Below are positions 1-9,700 of a stretch of 64,000 nucleotides of DNA, piece by piece. Position numbers and translations under genes: made by a program. The number at the start of each line of letters is the position of its first letter. Position 1 is the stretch's first letter. This stretch comes from Myxococcales bacterium. GTDB taxonomy: Bacteria; Myxococcota_A; Polyangia; Haliangiales; Haliangiaceae. Under the pieces are notes generated by a model. That model ran no database searches and was not told the DNA's origin. It saw only the letters and a list, made by a program, of their open reading frames with translations. The DNA lies in NCBI GenBank assembly GCA_016717005.1, contig JADJUF010000014.1:1-64000 (forward strand), read 5' to 3'.

Positions 1-411
1 GACCGCGTCCGGGTAGAGCGCCGCCACGAACAGCGCGACGCCGCGCACGAACGCCGGCCGGAGCTGGGCCCGCTGGTCGTCGTCGGTCGCGCGCGTGTCG
101 AGGTCGACGTCGAGCTCGATCGACGCCGGGCCGCCGCGGACGTCACCGACGAAGCGCAGGTGGACGCGGTCGCGGTTGCCGATCGCGGCCTGGGCGACGT
201 AGAGGACGACCTGCGCGGTGGCGCGCGGCGACGCCAGCAGCACCGGGGTCTCGTCGATGAGGCCGCGCAGGAACGCCGGGCAGGCCTTGGTGCGCCCGCC
301 GCCCTGGCACTCGATCGCGAGCCGCAACGGCGGCCCGGCGGCGGCGCGCGCGGGCGCGCCCACGAGCCCGACCGCGCCGACCAGCGCGAGCACCGCCAGG
401 GGTCGGGTCAC
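1..411 (-). CDS. secreted protein, partial (cut by window edge)
   Basis: Only the first 137 codons are visible; the gene runs off the left edge. The start is GTG at 411, which shares the bases GTGA with the stop of the upstream membrane-protein gene, so the two are translationally coupled. The first 25 residues or so are a hydrophobic Leu/Val/Ala signal peptide ending in an Ala-rich cleavage region. The mature part has a Cys pair separated by eight residues (IEC...KAC) and a stretch rich in alternating hydrophobic residues, suggesting a small beta-rich periplasmic domain. I do not recognise a family. As last visible gene of the M1-peptidase operon it may act with that envelope protein (inference). 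Confidence 0.7.
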   Translation of the reverse strand, partial: MTRPLAVLALVGAVGLVGAPARAAAGPPLRLAIECQGGGRTKACPAFLRGLIDETPVLLASPRATAQVVLYVAQAAIGNRDRVHLRFVGDVRGGPASIELDVDLDTRATDDDQRAQLRPAFVRGVALFVAALYPDAV

Positions 412-1343
412 CGCTCGGCGGACTCGACTCGAGCGATCGTGCGCGGCGGCGGCGGCCGGGTCGCGGTCAGCTCGACCTGCCCGGCCAGCAGCGCGAACTT
501 GAGCGAGGTCCGCACCAGCATCACGGCCTGGCGGATCGCGAACAGCGCCAGCGCGCCGCCGGTGCCCAGCATGGCGTGGCCGTGGGCCAGCCACACGAAC
601 AAGCCCCACACCACGACCACCGCCAGCCAGTACGCGAGCACGTGCGCGATCGCCACCGGCCGCCGCACCAGGTAGCCGGTCGCCCGGACCGCGGCCCGGA
701 ACGCGCCCAGGGTCTCGTGGGTCGGCCGCCGCAAGGTCAGCTCGGCCCGGGCGTAGTCGGTGATCGTCGAGGCCACGACGTGCAGCAGCGCCGCCGGGGT
801 CAGCCCGAGGATCAGCGGACCGATCAGCTCGGTGACCGTGATCGCGTGCTCGATGCGCCCGCCGATGTAGCCGACGCCCAGCCCCAGCGCGAACACCGCC
901 GGCAGCTGCAGCAGCAGCGACACCACGCCGAGCCGGGCGTAGACCAAGAACGTCGCCGCGCCGCCAGCGCCGAAGCAGCGCGCGGTCTCGCGCCGGCCGC
1001 GCGGCCGCTCGGTCAGCACCGCCAGCACGCCGCCGCTGAGGAACCAGCTCCACACCACCCACGCGGCGACCGCGCCGATCACCACCCACGTCACCGCCGC
1101 GATCACCGCCGGCGCGTTGCGGATGACGAGCAGGAGCGACACCAGATCGCCGTCGACCGCCTGGTCGAAGACCGGGCGGTCGGCGAACGCGCCGCTGAGG
1201 ATCAGCAGGATCGCGAAGCCGGCGATCCACGCAGCCACGAACTGGACCACGAACATCGCCAGGACCGTGCCGGTGTACTGCGACAGGCTGCGCAGCCCGG
1301 CCCGGGCCATGTCGGCGAGGCGCACGCGCCCGAGGCCGGTCAC
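408..1343 (-). CDS. polytopic inner-membrane protein
   Basis: A 311-residue integral membrane protein with about six hydrophobic segments spread over the whole length, for example around GTVLAMFVVQFVAAWIAGF near residue 25 and HVLAYWLAVVVVWGLFVW near residue 240. No soluble catalytic domain or signature motif is visible, so no function is assigned. The GTG at 1343 is chosen because it overlaps the stop of the upstream peptidase gene (GTGA) and because residues upstream of it in the open frame look non-coding (Arg/Gly/Pro-rich). It is the middle gene of a three-gene operon between the M1-type peptidase and the secreted protein. A transporter-like or YihY/DUF4013-like membrane role is possible but unproven. 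Confidence 0.75.
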   Translation of the reverse strand: MTGLGRVRLADMARAGLRSLSQYTGTVLAMFVVQFVAAWIAGFAILLILSGAFADRPVFDQAVDGDLVSLLLVIRNAPAVIAAVTWVVIGAVAAWVVWSWFLSGGVLAVLTERPRGRRETARCFGAGGAATFLVYARLGVVSLLLQLPAVFALGLGVGYIGGRIEHAITVTELIGPLILGLTPAALLHVVASTITDYARAELTLRRPTHETLGAFRAAVRATGYLVRRPVAIAHVLAYWLAVVVVWGLFVWLAHGHAMLGTGGALALFAIRQAVMLVRTSLKFALLAGQVELTATRPPPPRTIARVESAER

Positions 1344-3334
1344 AGGCCCACCACCTGCATCAGGCCCTGGGTCCACGACGTGATCCGCGCGGTCGCGCGC
1401 CAGGCCGCGTGGCGGTCGCCGTCCATGCGCAGCTGATCGTCGAGCGTGCGATCGGCCAGCAGCACCTCGCCCTCGGGATCGATCACGACCTCGGCGATCG
1501 GCGACGACCGCGCGAAGTCGCGCTCGAACCAGCGGCCGGTGTCGCGGTGCTCCCAGCGGAGCTGCTCGTGGGTGCCGTCGTCGTACCGGAGCTCGATCGT
1601 CACCGGCACCGGGATCGTGCCCCGGTTCTCGACCACCAGCCGGCACCGGTAGCCGCCGGTGTCGGGGTCGTGGTCGGCGACGACGGTCCGGCGCTCGGCG
1701 CCCTCGCCGAAGACGCCGCGCGGCGGGTGGTTGCGCGCGCAGGACGCGGTCCGCACCGCGAAGTCGACGCCGCCGGGGTGCTGGAACGCCGGCTGCACGA
1801 ACCAGTCGAGGTCCTCACCCAGCGTCGCCTCGAGGCTGGCGAACAGATCGGCGCCGGTCGGGTGGCGGAACGCCCACGTGATCGCGTACTGCCGCATCGC
1901 CGCGACGAACCGCTCCTGGTCGTGGTCGATCACCCGCTCGAGCGTGCGCAGCGCGACCGCGGTCTTGGTGTACGTGGCCGCGGCGTAGCTGTCGAAGTCC
2001 GGAAACGCCGCCGCGGTGCTGGCGATCGCGCTGGGCAGCGCGCTCAGATCGCCGCTCGCGGCGCGACGCAGGCGCAGGCCGTCGGCCTTCCAGCCGCCCC
2101 AGTCGATCAGGCTCTGCTTCTCGCCGTAGAGCCGGGCCATGACGATGCCGTCGGCCCACTCGTTGACGCCCTCGTCGAGCCAGGCCTCGCGGCTCTCGTT
2201 GGAGGCGAGGATCCCCTGGAACCAGTTGTGGCCGATCTCGTGGATCGTCACGAACTCGGGCAGGCGGATGCCCGGGCGCATGAGCACGTTGTCGGCGCCG
2301 GAGGTGACCAGCGTCGGGTACTCCATGCCCCCGGCGGCCATGGCCTCGGGCGGCGGATCGATCACGGTCATCACCGACCACGGGTACGGCACGAACAGCT
2401 TCGAGAACGTCTCGATCGCGCCGACCCCGGCCGCCAGGTGCCGCCGGGCGAAGTCGCGCTGGCGCGGGCGGTAGACCACGCGGACCTCGACCGGCCCGCC
2501 CTCGACCTGCGCGGTCGCGGACATCACGCGCATGTACGGGTCGATCATCCACGCGAAGTCGTGGACGTCCTCGGCGTGGTAGCGGAGCGTACGGGTGTGA
2601 TCCTCGTGGTCCTCGACCGCCGCCAGCACGCCGGTGGCGGCGACGACGTGGGTGTCGGGCACGGTCAGCGCGACGTCGTACACGCCGAAGTCGGCGAAGA
2701 ACTCGCTGTGCGCGTGGAACGGCGGGCAGTCCCAGGCCTCGAAGCCGGTCGCGCCGACCCGCACGCCGATCTTGGGGAACCACTGGCCCACCATGGCGAA
2801 CGCGCCCTCGTAGCCGGTGCGCGCCATCACCCGGGGCAGCTGCGCGGTGAACGTCATCGCGATCTCGATCGTGCCGCCGGCCGGGACCGCGGCCGGGACC
2901 ACCAGCACGGTCTCGTCGGGGCCCTCGAAGGTCGCGCGCGCGCGCTGCTCGACGCCCGCGATCTGGATCGAGGTCACGTCGATCCAGCCCCAGCCGTCGG
3001 CGCGGGGCTCGTTGCCGCGGTGCTCGCCGTGGGACGAGATCATGAACAAGGACGTCTCGTTCTTGAACCCGTTGAGGTACAGGTGGAACGGGAGCGTCGT
3101 GACGTCGCTGCCGCCGACGTTGCGCCAGGTCAGCGTCTGGGTGGCCTGGATGCGGTGGGCGGCCGCGTCGTAGCGCGCGTCGATCGTGTAGCTGGCGTTG
3201 CGCGGCGACCGCGCGCCCGGCACCCGCAGCGCCGGCACCGCGTCGGGCGTGGGCGCCGGCCGCGGCCGTGGTGGGCCCAGCCCGTCGCCGCACGCCGCCA
3301 GCACACACACGAGCAGCAGGAGCGCGCGAGCCAT
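1340..3334 (-). CDS. M1-family zinc metallopeptidase, lipoprotein
   Basis: A 664-residue predicted lipoprotein with a gluzincin (M1 aminopeptidase) active site. The start at 3334 gives a short signal peptide ending in the lipobox LAAC. An N-terminal beta domain of about 250 residues is followed by the substrate-binding strand GGMEYP (the M1 GAMEN position) and the zinc motif HEIGH at residues 365-369, with the third ligand E388 in WLDEG; the HEXXH-18-E spacing is exact. The remaining residues form helical and beta C-terminal parts. It probably trims peptides at the outer membrane or in the periplasm. It leads an operon with a membrane protein and a secreted protein. A TATGCA hexamer lies 7 nt before the start codon. 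Confidence 0.88.
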   Translation of the reverse strand: MARALLLLVCVLAACGDGLGPPRPRPAPTPDAVPALRVPGARSPRNASYTIDARYDAAAHRIQATQTLTWRNVGGSDVTTLPFHLYLNGFKNETSLFMISSHGEHRGNEPRADGWGWIDVTSIQIAGVEQRARATFEGPDETVLVVPAAVPAGGTIEIAMTFTAQLPRVMARTGYEGAFAMVGQWFPKIGVRVGATGFEAWDCPPFHAHSEFFADFGVYDVALTVPDTHVVAATGVLAAVEDHEDHTRTLRYHAEDVHDFAWMIDPYMRVMSATAQVEGGPVEVRVVYRPRQRDFARRHLAAGVGAIETFSKLFVPYPWSVMTVIDPPPEAMAAGGMEYPTLVTSGADNVLMRPGIRLPEFVTIHEIGHNWFQGILASNESREAWLDEGVNEWADGIVMARLYGEKQSLIDWGGWKADGLRLRRAASGDLSALPSAIASTAAAFPDFDSYAAATYTKTAVALRTLERVIDHDQERFVAAMRQYAITWAFRHPTGADLFASLEATLGEDLDWFVQPAFQHPGGVDFAVRTASCARNHPPRGVFGEGAERRTVVADHDPDTGGYRCRLVVENRGTIPVPVTIELRYDDGTHEQLRWEHRDTGRWFERDFARSSPIAEVVIDPEGEVLLADRTLDDQLRMDGDRHAAWRATARITSWTQGLMQVVGL

Positions 3335-3408
3335 GCCGGGTGCATACCGCGTCGGCGCGCGCGCCGGCAACCCTTGCGCCGCCCGCGCCTTCGCGGCACG
3401 TTCGCCCC

Positions 3409-3816
3409 ATGCCCGACGACCTGCGTGCGCGCGTCGCCAGTTTCCTCGATCGGTTCGGCAAGGAGCGCGATCTGGCCCTGCCGCCGCTGGGCGCCGACGG
3501 CGTCGGCCAGATCCAGCGCGGCTCGGCGGTGATCACCGTGCGGGTGCTGGCCGAGCAAGGCGTGCTGATGCTCTACGCCCGGGTCGCGCCGGCGCCGGCG
3601 GCCGGGCGCGAGGACGTGCTGCGCCAGCTGCTGACCGCGTCGTTCACCGCCACCGGCGACGCGGCGTTCGCGCTGCACCCCGAGACCGGCGACGTCTACC
3701 TGCGGCTCCTGCGCTCGCTCTACCACCTCGAGTACGAGGAGTTCGAGGATCTGGTCCAGACCATCGCGACCGTCGCCGACGACTGGGACGATCGCCTGGC
3801 CAAGGCGCTGGCGTAG
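3409..3816 (+). CDS. small YbjN/CesT-like protein
   Basis: A 135-residue acidic soluble protein without signal peptide. It has an N-terminal helix, alternating beta strands (VITVRVL, GVLMLYARV), then a helix and a conserved-looking end (YEEFEDLVQTIATVADDWDD). This layout recalls the YbjN / type III secretion chaperone-like fold, but I see no diagnostic motif, so the assignment is tentative. The gene lies 10 nt upstream of tsaE on the same strand and is probably co-transcribed with it. The ATG at 3409 is the first start giving a protein-like composition; the open frame upstream reads as Arg/Pro-rich noise. No clear Shine-Dalgarno sequence precedes it. Confidence 0.65.
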   Translation: MPDDLRARVASFLDRFGKERDLALPPLGADGVGQIQRGSAVITVRVLAEQGVLMLYARVAPAPAAGREDVLRQLLTASFTATGDAAFALHPETGDVYLRLLRSLYHLEYEEFEDLVQTIATVADDWDDRLAKALA

Positions 3817-3826
3817 CGCCGCGCTC

Positions 3827-4300
3827 GTGCGGGCGATCCTCGACGACGCCGCCGCGACCGAGGCCTGCGGCGCGGCCCTGGGCGCGGTCGCCGTCGGCGG
3901 CGACGTGATCGCGCTGGTCGGCGATCTCGGCGCCGGCAAGACCACGCTGGTGCGCGGCGTCGCCCGCGGCGCCGGCGCGATCGCCGAGGACGTCGCCAGC
4001 CCGACCTTCGCGCTGGTCCACGAGTACCCCGGGCGGCTCGCGCTGGCCCACCTCGATCTGTACCGGCTCGAGCGCGCGCGCGACCTCGACGAGATCGGCT
4101 TCGACGACGCGCTCGATCGCCCGGACGCGATCGCGCTGATCGAGTGGGCCGATCGGTTCGAGGACCGGCTGCCGGCCGATCACCTCCGGATCGAGCTGAC
4201 CCACGCCGACGCCGCGCGGATCCTGACCGCGACCGCCACCGGCCCGCGCAGCGCGGCGCGCCTGGCGGCCTGGCAGGCGGCCTGGGTCGACGCCCGCTAG
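3827..4300 (+). CDS. tsaE: tRNA threonylcarbamoyladenosine biosynthesis ATPase TsaE
   Basis: TsaE is the small P-loop ATPase that works with TsaB and TsaD to make the t6A modification next to the anticodon of ANN-decoding tRNAs in the cytoplasm. The 157-residue protein has the expected length. It shows the Walker A motif GDLGAGKTT near residues 32-40, the family strings SPTFALVHEY and HLDLYRL, the switch DEIGFDD, and LIEWADRF near the C terminus. Start is GTG at 3827. It follows the small YbjN-like gene with a 10-nt gap. TsaB and TsaD are not in the window. Confidence 0.93.
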   Translation: MRAILDDAAATEACGAALGAVAVGGDVIALVGDLGAGKTTLVRGVARGAGAIAEDVASPTFALVHEYPGRLALAHLDLYRLERARDLDEIGFDDALDRPDAIALIEWADRFEDRLPADHLRIELTHADAARILTATATGPRSAARLAAWQAAWVDAR

Positions 4301-4322
4301 CGGCGACGGCGCCGGCTGCCGG

Positions 4323-4985
4323 TCAGCGCATCGCCTGCTGCATCCGCTCGCTCATCTTCTGCTTGAGCGCCGGCGGCGTCAGCTGCTCGCACGCGTTGAA
4401 CCCGTCCATCGTGCCGGCCGAGGCCCGCAGGCAGGCCTTGAGCGCGTCGGGCCAGCCGTCCTGCTCGCACGACGGCTCGATCACGCCGGCCACCTTGTCG
4501 AGCATCTGCTGGATCTGCGGATCGGGCGCGCCCATCGACGACGCGATCGCGCTGCGGACCTTGCCGGCGATCGCCTTGCAGTCGCCGCCGCTGGTCTTGA
4601 CGTGGGGGTAGAGCTTGGGCGCGCACTGGGCCGCGCTCCACTGATCGCGGGTCTCGACGAGGCACGCGCCCTCGTCCTTGGTCACGTGGACCTGCTCGCA
4701 CAGCGCCACGAACTTCGCGATCGTCGGCGCCCGGGCCTCGACGGCCGCGTAGTTGCCCAGCTCGATCGACGCGGCGTGGGCGCCGACGACCTGGCAGTCG
4801 GCGCCCGGCGGGCGGACGCACAGATCCGACAGGCACATCAGGCCCTCGGCGCACGTGCGATCGGCCCGGCACGCGCCGCGCTCCTCGCCGGCGGCGGCCG
4901 TCGTCGGCCCGCTGGTGGAGGTGCGCCCGCACCCGATCGCCCCGACCACGAACGCGCCCACGGCCATCCAGCTGACGAGCTTCAT
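4323..4985 (-). CDS. Cys-rich lipoprotein, function unknown
   Basis: A 220-residue predicted lipoprotein: the start at 4985 gives a signal sequence ending in VGAIGC. A Thr/Ser/Ala-rich linker follows, then a compact Cys-rich segment (GACRADRTCAEGLMC... LC) typical of the dickkopf-like modules attached to myxobacterial surface lipoproteins, then a helical domain of about 150 residues with further Cys residues. No enzyme motif is visible. The start is supported by a TATGCT hexamer whose last base is 7 nt before the ATG; there is no Shine-Dalgarno sequence, so the mRNA may be leaderless. Converges with tsaE (23 nt between stop codons). Confidence 0.8.
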   Translation of the reverse strand: MKLVSWMAVGAFVVGAIGCGRTSTSGPTTAAAGEERGACRADRTCAEGLMCLSDLCVRPPGADCQVVGAHAASIELGNYAAVEARAPTIAKFVALCEQVHVTKDEGACLVETRDQWSAAQCAPKLYPHVKTSGGDCKAIAGKVRSAIASSMGAPDPQIQQMLDKVAGVIEPSCEQDGWPDALKACLRASAGTMDGFNACEQLTPPALKQKMSERMQQAMR

Positions 4986-4991
4986 GACACC

Positions 4992-4997
4992 AGCATA
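4992..4997 (-). promoter_or_regulatory. putative -10 box for the Cys-rich lipoprotein gene
   Basis: TATGCT on the minus strand, ending 7 nt before the ATG at 4985. Its position would put the transcription start on the start codon. No good -35 is visible. Confidence 0.4.
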
Positions 4998-5074
4998 CGC
5001 ACGGACCCGGCGCGCGATCCGACGCCGCGCGTCGAAATCCCGAGCCAAGCCCAGGCCCGCAGCCGGTGTCGCGC

Positions 5075-5116
5075 GGCGCTGGCGTCACGGCGCTGGCGTC
5101 ACGGCGCCGGCGTGAT
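5075..5116. repeat. 14-bp tandem repeat at a gene end
   Basis: The unit ggcgctggcgtcac occurs at 5075-5088 and 5089-5102, and a degenerate third copy follows at 5103-5116. The repeat spans the stop codon of the minus-strand lipoprotein gene ending at 5099, so one copy lies just beyond the coding sequence. It looks like a small slippage duplication. Confidence 0.6.
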
Positions 5117-5476
5117 CGTCTCGACCAGATCGACCTCGTCGGACTTGCCGCAGTCCATGTCGCCCTCGCACGACGCCGCGAGCACGTTGGCCTTGCGGGT
5201 GGTGACAGTGACCCGCTGGCCGATCAGCGCGGTGGCGTCGTGCGGGCCGCCCTCGCACAGGTCGAAGTCGCCCTCGAGCGACTGCTCGCCGGCGGCGTCC
5301 TCGAGCACGACGTAGCAGGCGCGGTCACCGTTCTCGAGCGCCTTGAGCACGCCGGTCGGGCCGGCGGCGGCCGCGCTCGAGGCCGGGCTCGGCGCCGCGG
5401 GGCCCGCGGCCTTGCCCCCGCAGGCGGCGAGGAGCGCGCACGAGACCATGGAGACCAGCCGGAGCGACATGAGCAT
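5099..5476 (-). CDS. small lipoprotein
   Basis: A 125-residue predicted lipoprotein with signal peptide ending LLAACGG, an Ala/Pro/Ser linker and a mature domain of about 85 residues with four Cys residues (CYVV, DLCEGG, SCEGDMDCG). The strands GVLKAL, CYVVLED and RVTVTTR suggest a small OB- or beta-barrel-like fold; no family is recognised. ATG at 5476 is preferred over 5470 because it is preceded by CACCATCGGCGG, nearly the same box seen before the starts at 25601 and 25699. No Shine-Dalgarno sequence is present. It is divergent from the efflux operon. Confidence 0.72.
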   Translation of the reverse strand: MLMSLRLVSMVSCALLAACGGKAAGPAAPSPASSAAAAGPTGVLKALENGDRACYVVLEDAAGEQSLEGDFDLCEGGPHDATALIGQRVTVTTRKANVLAASCEGDMDCGKSDEVDLVETITPAP

Positions 5477-5569
5477 CCGCCGATGGTGCCACGGCGGCAC
5501 CGTCGGGGGCCAGCCACGGCGTCGGGCGCCAGCGCTCGCATCGCCCAGGGCGAGGGTGCAAGATGCGCC

Positions 5570-6729
5570 ATGCTCCGTGGGCACGTGATGCTCTGCGCGT
5601 GGCTGGCGACCGCGGCCGGCGTGCGCGGGGCGGTCGCCGAGCCGCGCGCGGTGACCCGGGCCGCGGCGCTGGCCGCCGTCGACGACGCGCCCGCGCAGGC
5701 GATCGCGCGCGCGCGGCCGGGCCGCGGGGGGCGGCTGGGCGCCGCGGGGGGGTGATCGCCGGGGTCACCGTGCCGCTGCCGGTGTTCGGGCCGGGGCCGG
5801 CCGCGCGCCGCAGCGCCCGCGCCGCCGCCGCCGCCACCCGCGCGCTCGCGCTGGTCGGGCGGCTCGAGCTGCGCGAACAGATCGAGGTGGCCTGGCTCGA
5901 TCTGGCCCGCGCCCAGGAGCTGGCCGCGCTCGCGGACGACGCGATCGCGCGGGCGCGCGAGCTCGAGCAGGTGGCCCAGGCGCGGCTCGACGCGGGCGAC
6001 ACCGCGGCGGTCGACGTCCAGGCCGCGCTGGCCGCGCGGCTCCGGGCCGAGGTCGACGGCGCGGCGGTCGCGGCCGACGTCGTGGTCGCCGGCGCGACGC
6101 TGGCGACGCTGGTCGGGTGGGACGCCGACGACGGGCTGGTCGCCGAGGGTGGCCTGCCGGCGCCGACGCTGCCGCCGACCGTGGCCGCGCTCCGAGCCCA
6201 GCTGGGGCAGCACCCCGAGGCCCGCGCCGCCGCCGCGGCGCGCGACGCCACCGCGGCCAGCGCGGCCCTGATCGCGCGCGAGCGCTGGCCGGCGCTCGCG
6301 GTCGATCTCGAGGTCGACGCCCTCGACCGCCGGGGCGATCCCGACGACGTCCGCGCCAGCCTGGTGGTCGAGGTGCCGCTGTTCGGGCGCGCCGGCGCGC
6401 GCGCGCGCGCCGCCCGGGCCGAGGTCGCGGTGGCGGTGGCCGAGCTCTCGGCCCGGACCCAGGCGCTGACGGGCGAGCTGATCGCGGCGCAGCGCCGCGC
6501 GCGCGCCACCGCCGCCCGCGCGCAGCGGTTCGAGCTCGAGGTGCTGCCGGCCCAGGAGCTCGCGACCGCCCAGGCGCTCGCGGCCTACCGCGCCGGCGCC
6601 ACTGATCTGATCGCGGCCCTCGTGGCCGGGCGCGAGCTGCTCGCGGTCCGGGCCGAGGTGACCGAGGCCCGGTACCAGGCCGCGGTGGCGCAGGCGGCGC
6701 TGGCGCGCGCGCTCGGCGGCGGCCCGTGA
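5570..6729 (+). CDS. TolC-type outer-membrane efflux protein, frameshifted
   Basis: Outer-membrane channel component of an RND efflux system. A signal peptide starts at ATG 5570 (MLRGHVMLCAWLATAAG) and is read in one frame to about 5720. The rest, from about 5755, is read in another frame: GVTVPLPVFG, then long Ala/Arg/Glu coiled-coil helices in two halves typical of OEP/TolC repeats, ending LARALGGGP. The change falls around two G runs at about 5726-5752. Relative to the family, roughly 30-40 residues between the first helix and the GVTVPLPVF strand also seem to be missing, so this is either a decayed gene or a sequence error. The stop overlaps the start of the adaptor gene. Confidence 0.72.
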
Positions 6730-9700
6730 TGCGGGCGCGCGCGCTCGTGGCGGTGGCGCTGGTCGCCGGCTGCGGCCGCAAGCCGCCGGCGACCGAGGAC
6801 GACGAGCCACCGCCACCGGTGGCGGTGACCTGCGCCGCGGCCGAGACGCGCGCGGTGACCGACGCGCTGGTGGTGCGCGGGCTGGTGGCGCCGCCACCCG
6901 CGGCCGACGCGGTGCTGTCGTCGTTGATCGCCGGGCGGGTCACCGCGCTCGCGGTCGATGTCGGCGACGTGGTGGTGGCGAACCAGATCGTCGCCCGGGT
7001 CGAGGATCCGGCGCTCAGCGCCGGCACCCGCGAGGCCGCGGCCGCGATCGCCGAGGCCGAGGCCGAGGTCGCCGGGGCCGCCGCCGCCCGCGCCCGCCTC
7101 GAGCAGCTGGTCAGCAAGGGCATCGGCGCGCGCCGCGATCTCGACGACGCGATCGCGCGTGACGCCACCGCCCGGGCCGCGCTGACCGGCGCCCGAGCTC
7201 GATCGAGCGCGGCCACCGGCCAGGCCGCGCGGGCCGTGCTCCGGGCCCCGCGCGCCGGCACGGTGCTGCGGGTGTTCCGCCGCAGCGGCGAGGCCGTCGA
7301 CGGCACGCCGGCCACGCCGATCGTCGAGATCGCCGACGTCGCGACGCTCGAGCTGCGCGCCGAGATCAGCGCGCCCGACCTGGTGCGGCTCGCGCTCGGC
7401 CAGGCCGCGACCGTGACGCTCGACGCGCTGCCGGATCAGCCGCTCGCGGCGGTGATCGCGATGGTCGCGCCGGCGATCGATCCGGCCACCGGGCTGGGCG
7501 AGGTGCGCCTGACGCTGGCGGCGCCGCCGGCCGGGACCCGGCTGATCGTCGGCCTGACCGGCACCGCGACGGTGGCCCTGGGCGCGCACGACGGCCTGGT
7601 CGTGCCGCTCGCGGCCTTGCGCCGCGGCGCCAGCGGCGGCGACGAGCTGGTCGTGTGCGCGGGCGAACCGCTCGCGGCGGTGGTCACGGAGGTCACCGTC
7701 GGCGTCCGCCAGGGCGGCGTCGCCGAGATCACCGCCGGGCTCGCCGTCGGCGACCGGGTCGTGGTCGATCACGCGCTCGGCCTCGACGACGGCCAGCCGC
7801 TGATCGCGGCGCGGCGGCGCCCACGCCCGCGCCCGCGGGCGGCGAGCCCGATGATCGGCCGCCGCTGGGTCGCCTGGCTCGAGCGGCGCGCCAGCCTGGT
7901 GTGGTTGGTCGCGCTCGGCTGCGCCGCCCTCGGCGCCGCGGCGATGCTGACCTTGCCGAGCGGCATCTACCCCGAGATGGAGTTCCCGCGCGTGGTCGTG
8001 GTCGCGCGGATCGGCCAGGTGCCGCCGGCGCTGGTCGAGACCTCGGTGACCCGCCCCATCGAGGAGGCGGTCGCGGTGGTGCCGGGCGTGCGCTACGTCC
8101 GCGCCCGATCGATCCGCGGCGCGGCCGAGCTGTCGCTGCAGCTGGTCGACGGCGCCGATCCGCGCCAGGCCGAGCAGGCGGTGCGCGCGGCGATCGACGG
8201 CCTCGATCTGCCGCCGGGCACCCAGGTCCACGTCGAGCGGGTGCTGCCGACCTCGGTGCCGGTGATCACGTTCAACGTCGCCGGCGCCGTCGACGTGCGC
8301 GCGCTGCGCGACGCCGCCGAGCGCGTGCTGCGGCCGGCGCTGGTCCGGGTCCCGGGCGTCGGCGGCGTCGAGGTCCAGGGCGGCCGCGTGCGCGAGATCG
8401 AGGTCATCTTGCGGCCGGCCGATCTGGCCGCGCACCAGCTCACGCCGTCGATCGTCGCCGAGCGCCTCGCGGCCCAGGACCTGCTGATCGGCGTCGGCCG
8501 GGTCGTCGACGAGCACCAGACCCTGCCGGTCGTCGTCGACGCCCAGCCGGTCGACCTCGCGGCGATCGCGGCGCTGCCGGTGGCGCCGGGGCCGACCGGC
8601 CCGCTGCCGCTGTCGGCCGTGGCCGACGTGGTCGAGGGCTCGACCGACCCCGACGTGATCGTGACGGGGCCCGCCGGCGACACCGTCGTCGTGACGGTCG
8701 CGCGCCTGCCCGGCGCCAGCACGCCGGCCGTGGTCGCGGGCGCGCGCCGCGCGGTGGCGGCGCTCGTGACCAGCGGCGCGCTGCCCGCGGCCATCGAGGT
8801 CGAGCCGGTCTACGACCAGGCGGCGCTGGTCGACGAGTCGATCGCGAGCGTGCGCGACGCGATCCTGATCGGCGTGGCGCTGGCGCTGGTGGTGATCGGC
8901 CTGTTCCTGCGCGACCTGCGCGCCGGGCTGGTCGCGGCGGTGCCGGTGCCGCTGTCGCTCCTGGCCACGTTCGCGACCATGCGCGCGGCCGGGTTCTCGC
9001 TGAACCTGATGTCGCTGGGCGGCCTCGCGGTCGCGATCGGCCTGGTCGTCGACGACGCGATCGTCGTGACCGAGGGCATCGTGCGCCGGCTCGAGGACGG
9101 CAGCACCCGCGCCGCCGCGGCCCGCGACGGGCTCGGCGATCTGTTCGCGGCGGTCGTCGGCACGACGCTCACGACCGTGGTCGTGTTCGCGCCGCTGGCG
9201 CTCTTGTCGGGCGTGACCGGCAGCTTCCTCGGCGCGCTGGCCGGGACCCTGGCCGCGGCGGTGCTGTGGTCGCTGATCTACGCGGTCACGATCACGCCGC
9301 TGCTGGCGCGGGTGGTGCTGCGCGCGCGCCCGGCCGCGGCGCCGCGGCGGCGCCTGACCCGCGCGATCGCCGGCGTCGTGCGCTGGACCGTCGGCCACGC
9401 CGTGGTCGCGGTCGCGGCGACGCTGGCGATCGTCGTCGTCGGGGCGCTGGCGCTGCGCGCGGTCAAGACCGGGTTCCTGCCGCCGATGGACGAGGGCGCG
9501 TTCGTGCTCGACTTCTTCACGCCGCCCGGCACGTCGCTCGAGGAGACCGACCGGGTCGCGCGCCGGATCGATCGGATCCTGGCGAGCACGCCCGAGGTCG
9601 TGACCTTCACGCGCCGCACCGGCGCCGAGATGGGCCCCGCCACCGCGACCCAGCAGAACACGGGCGACGTCATGGTCCGGCTGGTCGCGCCCGATCGGCG

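Noticed and set aside
1409..3532. Long plus-strand open frame opposite the M1 peptidase (and many similar long antisense frames, for example opposite the kinase genes and the Clp-like genes)
   Set aside because: They are Arg/Gly/Pro/His-rich, lack domains and mirror the codon structure of the true genes; in very GC-rich DNA such frames stay open by chance.
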